DNA from: Phallus indusiatus
Lineage: Eukaryota; Basidiomycota; Agaricomycetes; Phallales; Phallaceae
Direction: 5' to 3'
Length of the DNA stretch: 64,000 nucleotides
NCBI GenBank assembly: GCA_027605045.1
Contig: JAQFWX010000075.1
Coordinates: forward strand, 115,974-179,973
Of this stretch, positions 34,193-45,031 are shown piece by piece (within the stretch, counting starts at the first letter, position 1; the number at the start of each line of letters is the position of its first letter). The notes beneath the pieces were generated by a model, which saw only the letters and a list, made by a program, of their open reading frames with translations, was not told where the DNA came from and searched no databases. The translations under genes were made by a program, and so were the position numbers.

Positions 34193-37100
34193 CTAATATT
34201 GAAGCCATTCGAGCAGCTCGTCGGCCTCTTTCATCATCCCTTCCCAATCCCTTAACAAGTGAGCATACTTCCGATGACGAGCTTCACGGTCCAGCAAGCC
34301 GATTAAAGTCCGAAAATAAATACTTCTTCTTTGCTCCAGGACTCTTTTGAAAGCACACAGACCGAGCCTTCGGGTTGTGTATATATATCATGATTTTTCT
34401 TCTTGCCGTAACAAAAATTTGCTCACCATGTTGTTGACTTCTCGGAAATATTGCAGACAGCATCGTTTTCTCTCGCCACAACACCGCTAGCTTTACTCGT
34501 CATCAGTTTGTAGGTGTACCGAATAGTCTTTAAGATGATGTCTGATAACAAGGAAACTCGCGTCACTTCTGCCATAGTACAAAATGGACACGATCAACTC
34601 ACTGGCAAGAAATCTTATAGTGTCTTTATTTGAGACATCAATTTTCCATGCCGTCAAATAGGCACTCATTTTCATCGCTCCTAATAAAAAATTCTCATAG
34701 ACGTTGCGATAAATAACGGCGGAGTCGTTTAAGGCGGCATCCCAGAACAACGCGTGACTTTTCAAACGAGCCATCCTATAAAATTCTTTATTCCCCGCCG
34801 TAGAACTCAAGGTAAACTGAAGCTTACTGTAACATTTTATTCTGAAAGGCCGTCCACGGATGTCGTCGCCGGTCAACTGTCAAAGTGTCCCCGAGATCTA
34901 TAGCAAGGAAAGGCAGTATTGAATTGTAACCGCTTTCGTCGTGAATTGTCATGGCACACGTACGACCGCTATATCGGCTGTAATCGCCACGCACAGAGAG
35001 ATTTTCCATATCGATCAATAAACCACACCAAGGAAAATCTTCAGTGTTAAAGTGAATGACTGCATAGCTTAGTAGAAAATGAGGCACACATTGCTGCTCC
35101 GAAGGTATACGATTCATTGTGAAATGACGTGAGTGAAAATTGATCAACGTTTTTTCGGGAGCAATAAAACAGCCGTAGTCCGGGTGTCCTATCCGCACAA
35201 CATAAGTTCGCTAAAGTCAAACAAGACATGAAACGAAACCTTGTGACATTGTTCTGAGGAACTGTTCGGCTTTTTCCAAATCCGTGGTGATAAACAAGTA
35301 ATCGTCTACTAGGCGACATAATAACTTTTATCAGAGTTCAGAAAGCAATATCACAAGCAAAGAACATGACTGGCTTACACAATCAGGGTTATTTGTAAAT
35401 TGATACTTTTGCTGTTCAAGGTCTCCGTAGAAAAAGGCGCATAGAAGTGTCGAAAGGACAGATCCCTGAGGGATGCCTACAACCTGTCGGAAATAATTTG
35501 AGCCGATCTGCAAGGATGGATTTTTAATATTTTGAACGGAATGATAGAGATATAAGTCATACTTTGATCAGATTTTCAGTTATATGTTCCTTCAAAAGTT
35601 CGACTATTTCTCGCTTCTCTTCGTAAGAATAGACAACCTTATACGAGATGAAACAACGCAGTATTGAAATTCAATTACTCGAACTCATACCTGATCGACT
35701 ATAATGGTATGTTTCAGCATGCTGGCCAATTTTGTGGCATACGATATAAAATGGGGATGTTGCGCTTTATTCCGTTCAGTTGAAGAAAAAAGGGGAGAAA
35801 TTGATAACTGACAATCTGGCAGAGCTTTTTTCATGAATATTCGCCGAGTCTTGCCCGCGATCGGAGTAATTCGGGCAGATTTGTGAATCATATAGGATTC
35901 CTTGAAAAAGGGTAGAATCAGTGGTATTGGATCATTCGCTGAGGACAACGCACTTCCGTCAAAAGTTCCATCAGGATTTGTATCAGTTTGGCTTGGTCAA
36001 TGGTATCGAAGCACGCTTTCACATCCAGCTTGACAAAATATAATTTCGGTCTGGTATTCAAAAAATGAGTAACTCCAAGATAGGGTACCAGTGAGAAAAA
36101 TGTACATGTGTTGGTATCTGCTCAATAGCCTAGATTTAAATTGCTTTAGCTTGGCATAAATTTCATTTCGACCAAACACAGCGGCCCCGATGAGATCCGG
36201 TTGGTTAATCTAATCATGTACATCTTGAAGGATATTAGGCAGACAGAAAAATTATTATGTACCTTTTCATATGTCAATATTTGAAACGTCGTTTGGAGGA
36301 TTTGATTGATAGAAAGGGGTATGAAATCGTGGAGCTTAAATTTGATTAGCGAATGTGTATTTGTGAAGAAATTTTATCCACCTTTTTGACCTTCCGCCGA
36401 AGGTTAACGATTGGCCTAACACCTGTTTCCTTCGGAAGAAGTCGAACGAAGGAGAATCCAAGCTTTTTGTAGCGCAACATTGCTTCAGCTGCACTCTAAA
36501 ATACATGCAAACGTCAGCGATTTTGAAAATCAAAAGAACTCGGCCCGTACAGCATCTATCTTCTGGAAAACTCCATTTGTGAGATTGAGCAAAAGTGGGC
36601 GACATAAAGTCGTCCAGTCATCGAGCCGGAAATATATTATACGTTGCCGAAGCGCACCGGAATCGGTTGCGTAAAATGCGGTCTGTAAAATATGTCTTCA
36701 GCCCAATGACTACGGGTTTTGTGACATTTAATCATACTTTGATCAGTGGGATAACGAAAGAGTCAAAATACCAGTATAAAAATTCCTCAATGAGCTCCCG
36801 TCTTTTGAGAGCATCAGTCACAGACGGGCGTTGGTGAAGTGCCCGAGTGTTCAAAGGGAGTAGCCATTCACATTCCTGAGTGGAGAAGTTTTGCATCACC
36901 GTATGTAAGGTAAATGTCTCCAGGCGATGACCTTTTATAAATAGTTTAACGCCTTGTGTGTAGATATGAGTTAACGTGTGGAGGCGGATGAAAATTCTGG
37001 TGGACATACATTTCATAATGTTGTTGAAATTCTTTTTGCATCCCCACAGATCAAACGGAATGACGACCAGGGTGGCTTTTCTAACATAATTATATACCTA

Positions 37101-38880
37101 GTCAAATAAGTAAATAAGACAAGTAGAAAAACGCTAAATTCAAACCTCGTAATAGCTGCAGGTAAATTCTACGAATCTCGGTTTAGCTATAGTTTCGTTC
37201 TTGGCAAGAGCGATATTTCGTTGTATGATCAAGCTAGAGGATGATTCATCCAACAAATCATGATCGTTTTGGCTATTGTAAGTTTCGGACATGATTTCCT
37301 TCTCAACATGATAAGATACTAGATGACTTCCAAGCAATTCAAAGCATACCAATATGACACTACTATCGAGGGGCTCCCTCTTTTTTAACTGAGCCTTTTT
37401 AACCTAGAGAGTATGTGAATTGATTGTCGTAAGAGTACAGCCATAATCACCTTTGAGGGACACGCTCTTGAGCGAATGATACGATAGTTGCAGGTCCAGT
37501 GTCGCTGGATAAGTTCCTCGACCAAATGTAGTGCAGACTTCAATCGCTTTGGCGTTTTAATATTGCCTTTCGACTGCATTGATTTAAAAAGAAGGCATCT
37601 CAAAGTAGGAAAAATTGACGAACCGAAATTTCGTCATTCAAGTCAATATCTGCGGAACCAGGGGGACTGGAATATACCTCAAATACACTTCTTAACCCAA
37701 ATTGCCGGGGAATATATGTTTGAGGACATGACGGGTGTCACGTCCCAAAATATTTTCTTTTGAAGGGATTTTGGAAGCGGACGTCAAGGGAATAGGAGCA
37801 AGGCGATTGAGGACATCTAATAGCAGCTAGCAATCAATGGAATTCCCAAAAATGCCAAGAAACGACCTACGGTCCGGTGGTAGTCCAACTAGTATGGTCC
37901 GATTACCATCATGTGGATCTCTTCCCATAACTGGGCGGCCGTAAAATATGCGATATCTATTGAAAGCAATGTCTGCCGCTCTACGCCTAGCCATCACAAG
38001 TAAATAATTTCGAAGTAATATTCAAAATAAGACGTGCCTGAGGGGCACCGCAGACAATGGCGTAATACGGAAATTCGTACCATTGTTTAGCTTCCGTCGT
38101 TTAGAGAGGTCAGCTTCCTCTGAACTGACCTCAAGCGGTCTTTTAGTGCCTTTTTGATCAGGCAAGGTAAAGGTCAACGGAGTATGTTCTGTTAATTCGA
38201 AGATCGGAGTTCCTGTCAGCTGACAGAAAGAGTCGTTGGGTAAAGGTAGGAAGATGCTCGTCTCCAGAAGTAGGTAATATAAAGCGTCTTCACCGATTCT
38301 GTGACACAAGATACAAATTATTTTAAAGATAGCACAAAAGGGAGAGCATCGGACTAACCTTGACAACAAAATTTTCCATTCTAAAGCTTGCAGTGCCGTA
38401 ATATTGGTATTAGGGAAGAAATTGCTTATTCCAGGACGTGAGAGATTGGCTCTTCCAAATTCGCCTCGGTGGTCTGCCTAACGAATAGGGGTTTGTAAAT
38501 ATACGACACTAATTAAATGGCGCGAACTCTTGTATATCCCATTGTCAAAATGTTACGCGGTCGACCTTTTGCTCTGTCGAATAATTTCGCCTGAACTCGA
38601 TCAATGACCTGGGGATGCATTTTGTCTAAGGAGGTCTTCTGGAAAGTTGAAGACGCACTTCAATCATCTCAGATATCACCTCAGATGGTTTAAATCTCTG
38701 TCGTGGAAACATGTCGATTGTCTCCAAGCCCACCAAAGAAGACTCTAACAGAGATCTATAGCGATCTGGATCGTCTTCATGTTCTAGAGTCACGGCGACA
38801 TCGCAAACACGCAATGTGAATTCTTTCAAAGTCAAAACTTGTTTGTAATAGCAGTGCAGTATTCGGGAACCTAAAGACAT
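34193..38880 (-). CDS. TERT: Telomerase reverse transcriptase (TERT), interrupted by a one-base frameshift
   Basis: Around 18 exons make about 1,100 residues. N-terminal domain: MSLGSRILHCYYKQVLTLKE, RNILTMGY, EWKILLSRIGEDALYYLLL. RNA-binding domain: FNRYRIFYGRP, GLPPDHVLNRL, then VLKHIFP and RQFGLRSVF in different frames, KTPKRLKSALHL and YNYVRKATLVVIPFDLWG. QFP-type segment: SVTDALKRRELIEEFLYWYF. Reverse transcriptase motifs: YFRLDDW (T), FVRLLPKETGVRPIVNLRR (1/2), YFVKLDVKACFDTID (A), VVGIPQGSVLSTLLCAFFYG (B'), CRLVDDYLFI (C), HPDYGCFIAPEKT (D), FPWCGLLIDMENL (E). The thumb ends WLGLCAFKRVLEQRR and EADELLEWLQY. All three catalytic Asp residues are present. A missing base at 37707-37710 shifts the frame within the KHIFPRQFGL motif. 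One intron (37987-38037) has a GC donor. Some introns are only 34-41 nt. Confidence 0.95.
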
Positions 38881-39122
38881 TACAAGCGAGGAACTTTAGA
38901 GTGATTGTAGCCAACGAAGGTGATCATGAAAGGCTTTGAAAAAGAGGCGCGTGACCGCCGTGGCGTACATCACGTGAAGAATTACATAACGGGTTGATGT
39001 TGGTTAATAATAAGTACGGGATGCAGAGAACTGGAGATAAATAGCTTTTCAGGTCATTGAGACCTATCGTAGAATATTTTCATACTGCATCAAGTTGAGG
39101 TCGGGACAACCATTGACTTCAG

Positions 39123-40089
39123 TTAATTTTTATCATCGGTAGGTTTGACGTTTTTGTCCTTCAAAAGGAAGCCTTGCAGGAGATTGTCATTACGTGTGCG
39201 CAAAAAAGGCGTCTCGGGATGTATTCACCTCTTAAGCTGGTTTCATGTTTCTTCAAGCGTTCTGCATCTGCCAATCTTATACGATTCAGCTCAGCATTGA
39301 TTGCGGCGGCATCAGGTCCTATTCATCAGCGGAAGCTTAAAGTATAGAAGGAATAGTAGCGGAATTCACTAACCAGAAGGGTTTTTTTCCAAAAGGTCCT
39401 TCAAAGTCTTCTCGGCTCTCTCAGTCAATCCCGTCTCTGCTAAAGCTTTACCCTTTCTAAGGCCAGCTTTGAAATTATTCTCATCTTTGCTTAATGCCTC
39501 AACAAACAAAGTTCAGGCTGTTGCACGGCCTCGCAAAGGGTAGCGTGAACAATACATACCTTGTCCGAAGCCTCTATTGCGCGCTTCCAATTTTGGTTTT
39601 TAATGTAGCATGCGGATTGATTAGCGTATATTTTCCCAAGCATCTCGTCAACCTAGGCAATTGGGTCTGCTTGTGGGAGATAAGATGCAGATGCATAGTC
39701 GCACCTCGGATTTCCTCTTCGCCTCTCCTTCCGATTCTGCAGACCCGGGAACGATACCCTCAACACCTGATCTGCATTAACAGGAGGGAAAGCGCTGAGT
39801 ATAGCGGTGAAAAAATGCGAAATCCATATTCAATTTACTTGTCAATGCCACTCAAATAAAGTAAAGCCTGGAAAACGACAATATCTGTTCAGCCTTGGCA
39901 GGTTGCAGCATTACTTCCCTAACCTCATGGTATCCTTTTAAAGCTGATGTAGAAACACTGAGAAACGGGTAAATTTGCCACCAACAAGACACTCAAACCT
40001 TCTTTGATATCTCCTGCTTTGAACGCGGTATCTCCAGCTTCTTTTTTCTTTTTCGCAATATCAATTTTGGCAGTAACGTCAAGAGACAT
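39123..40089 (-). CDS. TPR-repeat protein (immunophilin/co-chaperone-like TPR domain)
   Basis: Seven short exons give about 205 residues, almost all a TPR domain: AKKKKEAGDTAFKAGDIKEA, ALKGYHEALLYLSGID, GKIYANQSACYIKNQNWKRA, KALSKDENNFKAGLRKGKAL and ERAEKTLKDLLEKNP. The layout of a split first repeat, then two tandem repeats with NQSACY and KAGLRKG, matches Hsp90 co-chaperone TPRs of the TTC/FKBP type. No isomerase domain is attached. It starts 217 bp from the divergent complex I gene. A charged C-terminal helix (LNRIRLADAERLKKHE) follows. Confidence 0.8.
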
Positions 40090-40306
40090 ATTCAAAAGTA
40101 GGCAGATCAAATGGATGACAAGATGTTAGTCGTGTTCAAGTGACAACAATGTTCGGCGGCTGTTATATGTATACTTCGGCAAGGAGGAGAGCGGGACAAT
40201 CGCCGAATCTCTACTAAAGCGCCTCACCGCTCCTTGGAAACCTTTCCAGAACAACGTCTTCTCGTTTCTCAAACATATCAAAGACTCAGTTTCCAAATTT
40301 TGCCGT

Positions 40307-40638
40307 ATGGCAGTATTATCGAGTATTTTCGGCGGGGCGACATTTGGCCTTCTCACGCGTTTCTGGCAGCTAGGTATTCAAAAAGACCGCTCTTTGACTG
40401 TAAGCCTTGCCTACTTTCTTGTTCGAAATATGCGTTGGTCTTTACAACCCCTTCCCACAACACAGACTTACCAGCTCATGCTTCTTATATGGTCGGATTT
40501 GCAGTCTTGGGTTATTACGCGGACGTATGGGAGAAACATTCGGGGGAGTTGATTGCACAGAAAAGAGAATTAATTCGCCAGAATAGAATCAAATTGGCAG
40601 AGGAGGCTGAAAAGGCTGAAATGAACGCAAAGGCATGA
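40307..40638 (+). CDS. Complex I accessory subunit, fungal 14 kDa / NDUFC2-like
   Basis: The family-type order is seen: an N-terminal helix IFGGATFGLLTRFWQLGIQK, then RPLFD, a second membrane helix HASYMVGFAVLGYYADVW, and a charged tail (RELIRQNRIKLAEEAEKAE). Fungal 14 kDa subunits have RFWQLGI followed by RPFF and then a membrane helix. This small inner-membrane protein belongs to the membrane arm of NADH:ubiquinone oxidoreductase. The GIQK and RPLFD parts are in different frames across an A5 run at 40380-40384. Alternatively an intron starting at GTATTC (after CAGCTAG) would keep the frame but delete the conserved residues. Confidence 0.6.
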
Positions 40639-41263
40639 CGAAAGTTCTAGCATACTACGTTCGTTCCTCTGTTTCCTATCTCTTTCTGCCGTTCTAACAT
40701 GAGGGGCTCTAGTTTTCAATCTTCCCATTGTTCGTAGTATCGGGGAAGTGAAGGAATATCGCTTCTCATATACTCTATTATCGAGCTCAACTGTTTCTAT
40801 CCAACTGTAGAAGAATACAACGCCTCGTATATAATCCGCAACACACTGAGCTACCTCTGCGCGGTTATCAGATGCAGCTTTTATTAATCCGCCGGGATAG
40901 CAAGCATGCCTTTTTAATTCCTTCTTCAGCATGCTTATGTTTAATTGCCTGCATTGTCATGAACCAGGTGGCTACCAAAAGGACCAAATCTCAGGTATAG
41001 AATTCTTTGCTAAATGAGTTCAGATGTATTCGACGTTGCACATGTTGACTACTAAGGTACTAGAAATGGTACCAGAAACGGAACGTCTGGTCTCCCATAA
41101 ATGCTGTAAGAGAAAGCCGGACAAGTGTTTTCCCTTTCTAAACAACTAGTATCGCTTGCTTTTCACTCCAAGGCTTGCTCCATGTCACGAACTTTTGGTT
41201 GATGTTTTGGAAAAGAACTACGTTAATCAAACGAAAAAAGAGTTACCACAATGAGACATACGT
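40639..41263. other. Intergenic, no gene seen
   Basis: About 620 bp between the complex I gene and Nce101, both of which end here. The open minus-strand reading at 40640-40932 shows no family signs. Confidence 0.5.
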
Positions 41264-41496
41264 TCACTTCACTTCCCTTTCACGTCGCCATTTATCTCGT
41301 TTCCACTGAACAAGCTCTGCGAATGTTTCCCCAGGAGGCGGAGCTGTCCGAGGGTTCTTTTCAGATAAATAAAAAGCCAAGATTCCTGTGAAGATTCCTA
41401 GTAAAGGATCCACTGTGCTGTAACAACGCAGAATTAATCAGCTATAATATTTCATAAGAGAGATATTCCAAAAGCTCACCGAGAAAGCAAAGGCAT
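41264..41496 (-). CDS. NCE101: Nce101-like small membrane protein (non-classical export protein 1)
   Basis: Two tiny exons, split after MPLLSR, encode about 54 residues. The second begins TVDPLLGIFTGILAFYLSEK, a single membrane helix with the family DPLLGI motif, then NPRTAPPPGETFAELVQWKR and a basic tail. Yeast Nce101 has the same arrangement: a short leader, DPLLAI, one helix, and a Trp/Lys/Arg-rich C-terminus. Nce101 has been linked to export of leaderless proteins. The acceptor is TTGTTACAG. The start lies 139 bp from divergent ATG15. Confidence 0.8.
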
Positions 41497-41635
41497 TGAG
41501 GCGCTTGCTTGCTTACTCAACTTCGCTGAGTAATCAAATAATCACTCGCATCCACTTTCATGTGCGTCAGCGCTCGCGGTTGCCACATTTCAACACGTCT
41601 CTCCACTCAACGTTCATGTCCTAAATAACGTTTTC

Positions 41636-43255
41636 ATGGGATTAAGACTGTCTGTGTATTTGCTTTTTTACATATTCTCTGTTCTTCCTTTTGCTCCCCT
41701 GTCTTTCGGGCGACAAGTACATCTTACTGCCAACGAACCGCATTCTCCGCAACAGGATTCATGGAGTGAGCAGACGGTCTCCTTTCGTCTCGCTAGTGTT
41801 TATGCGACAATGAATTCTACACGTATCTTGTTTGCCGATGTTGAACGCCGAAATGAGCTAACTCCTGGTCCTCTACCACCCTCTTATCATATACGCACAA
41901 GGAAGGTTTTGACTCACAAACCCTCATCATTGCAGGCTTTTAATCAAGCACGATTCTTATCTTATTCTTCGCTCTCGAATGTGACAGTTGTCGATACCGC
42001 GCTATGGGAGGAAGACGAGGTCGTTGGTCCAGACATTACCGATCGAGATACTATTCTTCTTTTAGCGAAAATGACGAATAACGCTTATAATATCGATAAA
42101 GAGGAAGATGACTGGTATGATATTGGAGACGAGTGGAAGGTATTCTCATTCATTTTACGGAGATCCGCTTTGTCCTGAGTTCACTTTTGGCTAGACTACC
42201 CCTTTCGGATGGGACCCCGACGATGATGGATTCCGTGGTCATGTATTTGTCAGTGAGGACAAGAATTCTGTGATCATCTCCATCAAAGGAACCTCAGCGG
42301 CTGTTTTGGGAAGGGGTGGACCTACAGCTAAGAAAGACAAATTGAATGACAACTTGTTGTTTTCTTGTTGCTGCGCGAAAGTCGGTTTTTCGTGGACGCC
42401 AGTTTGTGGCTGCTATGTAGACGGATGGAGGTGCAACCAGAATTGTTTAGAGCAGAGTTTGTTAGAAGATGGTTTATTTTACCCTCTTGGTATTGTGAGT
42501 GAATCAAATATGGCCCAATCGCATTCACGGTTATGAATATTTACATACAGAACCTATATAATCAAGTTATATATACTTATCCGACTGCGAATATTTGGGT
42601 AATAGGTATGTCAAATTTTTTGTCTTTGTAAAAAAACGCGCGTCTCATAATGGTTTATAGGACATTCTCTCGGTGGCTCATTGGCTTCGCTGATTGGTGC
42701 AACCTTCGGCGTCCCAGTAGTGGCCTTCGAAGCCCCTGGTGAAAGAATGGCAGCACAGAGATTACATCTTCCTTCGCCCGTGGGTAGTTATCCTTGAACG
42801 TTGAATACGTGAACTTAAATTGCCACAGCCTTCTACACTGCATATAACGCACATCTATCACACAGCCGATCCAATTCCCATGGGAGTTTGTACGGGCGTT
42901 TTGTCGACTTGTGCCCTGGTTGGCTACGCACTAGAATCTAGGTACGTAGCACGAAGAGGATATGTGTTTGTCTTAAAAACCCCGTTGCTTACTTTTTCCT
43001 CAGATGTCATCTTGGACAATCCATCGTGTATGATACTGTCACCAAACTCAACTGGAGTGTCAATGTTGCGTCGCATCGCATTCGAACTGTTGTTGACTCC
43101 CTATTAACCAAGGATTGGGAAGGAAAATCGTTGCCGGATATCATCACGGAGGATGATTGTATCGTCAGTGTTTTAGTGTAATTATCTTAACCTCTGACTG
43201 ACATGTCTGCTTCCATTTCCAGGACTGTTATAGCTGGGAATATGTGACTCCATAA
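41636..43255 (+). CDS. ATG15: Atg15-type vacuolar lipase
   Basis: About 410 residues. [19 protein letters not shown] is an N-terminal signal anchor, as in Atg15. Then come [41 protein letters not shown], the Cys-rich lid region [12 protein letters not shown], the catalytic nucleophile motif [29 protein letters not shown] (probable Asp) and [12 protein letters not shown] (candidate His). It ends soon after YSWEYVTP. Atg15 is a phospholipase delivered to the vacuole that breaks down autophagic body membranes. The spliced C-terminus is short, with no long Ser/Thr tail. Confidence 0.9.
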
Positions 43256-43433
43256 CGAGATATCATCATCATATCATACGTTAATTACCTTGTACCACTT
43301 ATTCAATAATATAATTCACTTACCGCATGCAAATTCGTGCCGTGCCGTACCAACTCGTGCGTTCTTCGATTGGAATTCCGATGAATCCGATCTCACTATC
43401 ACTGCCCCACTCCACTCTCTGAGATTTACGATC

Positions 43434-44833
43434 ATGCCTCTGCGCGTTGGTTTTGGTAATGTGTTTCCATGCTAGTAATTCGATAGCCGCTTGACTGATT
43501 TTTAACAGTACGTGAACACTTTGCTAGTCCGCTATTGCAGTTCGCAGACTACGATAAGGGAGAAACATTTGTCCTTGTCGAGCATCCTGGTTGGTTTTCT
43601 TGCGGGATTCATCGAACAATTTCGCCAACTCTTTCTTGTTTCAGGTGGAACAGGCTCTCTTATATCGGCGCTGGAAAAGGATGAGATCGATATCGCAATG
43701 TACTCATTTTGAACATGAAAATATCTTGCATTGTTGACAATATTGGTCTCCAGTGCATTGACAGACCCATTGATTGCCGGAATTTCTCGCGGCTCTCAAG
43801 CATACAAGCTTGTTGGGACATATGTGACTACGCCTTTGAACTGGTGAGTGGCTGTTGATCATTTCTTATTAGTTCCGCTTCTCATACTAGTCATGTGTCT
43901 TTGGGCAGGGCTGTTATAACTGGGAAGGATTCACCCTTTCACTCGATCTCGGACTTAAAGAGCACTACGATTGGAATATCTCGCCCCGGAAGGCACTTGT
44001 ATTCTAATAATTCTCAAGTAGAATCTAACACTTGTTTTCTCAGTGGAAGCCAGACTATGGCTGCTGTGATGGCTTTACAGCACCAATGGTTCTCTTCGGA
44101 CATTACCAACGTCGCTAATGAGCTAAGCTTTAAAGGTGACACTTTTTCATTTCCTTGCTACGACAAAAAGGAGAGCTTCGTTTGCTCGAACGCTTAGTTA
44201 ACAACGATATTCATGGTCTCGTTTTTCCGTCAATAACGGGTCAACTAGTGCCTTCATGTGGGAATGGTTCACTACCAAGCCCTGGATAGATCGCGGCGAA
44301 GCCAGATTCGTAAGTTAATATATGTAAATCAGAATCCAAGCGTAACCGGTTGGAGTTAGATTGGATCTGTGCCAACTCCATGGCCATCATGGCTTATTGC
44401 AGCGCATCCTTCTCCAGATCGAGCTCCTCCAGATCAGACCGAGTCTTTTTTGCAGACTCTTTCGAAATATGTTCGTGATTTTGACAGCCCAAAAAGTCGA
44501 GAGGAGAGCAATGTACAGTTCATCAAGGAAAAATTTCACTATCCTGAAGAGGATATCAAAGTACGTCAAGTACATGAAGCAAGCCTAAATCTGATTGGAT
44601 TCCTTCCTTCCAAACAGGCTTGGCTCTTAACTGTGGGCTATCCCTCTGACTGCGGCACTCTTTCTCGAAGGGTGATTCTTGACACGTTAAGGTATTTACT
44701 TTATTCATTGTTTGGTCTGTGTCACGTCTGACATCCTTCTAGTGTATTAGAAAAGGCCGGTGTAGTCAAAAAACCCGACACCGGTTTCAGTGTAGAAAGT
44801 TTTGTACATGGAATTGCTCGATTGGTGGATTGA
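43434..44833 (+). CDS. Ca3427-like periplasmic-binding-protein-fold protein
   Basis: About 310 residues: MPLRVGFVREHFASPLLQFA, HPGGTGSLISALEKDEIDIA, LTDPLIAGISRGSQAYKLVG, TTIGISRPGSGSQTMAAVMA, LLERLVNNDIH, AFMWEWFTTKPWID, GSVPTPWPSWLIAAHP and a C-terminal helical segment. The family is a eukaryotic type-2 substrate-binding fold (NMT1/THI5-related) first seen in Candida Ca3427. The ligand is unknown. It lies 178 bp after ATG15 on the same strand. The intron at 43993-44043 best uses a GC donor, giving the family motif SRPGSGS. Between NNDIH and AFMWEWF (44211-44252) no splice pair keeps the frame, so one base may be missing. Confidence 0.8.
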
Positions 44834-45031
44834 ACTTTGAACGGAGTTGACTTGTACCCTTACTCTACTTTGTATGAAATCTTGGGTACTGGGCTCAAGT
44901 AGCTGATGTTTTTTAAGAGAATTTTATCGTGATGTTTAGTCAAAAAACTACTTGTAGCCGCGAATGCAGAACCACTGTCACCGGACATAAGTTATTGTGA
45001 CGTGACACTAGGGACAGCATTGAATGAACTC

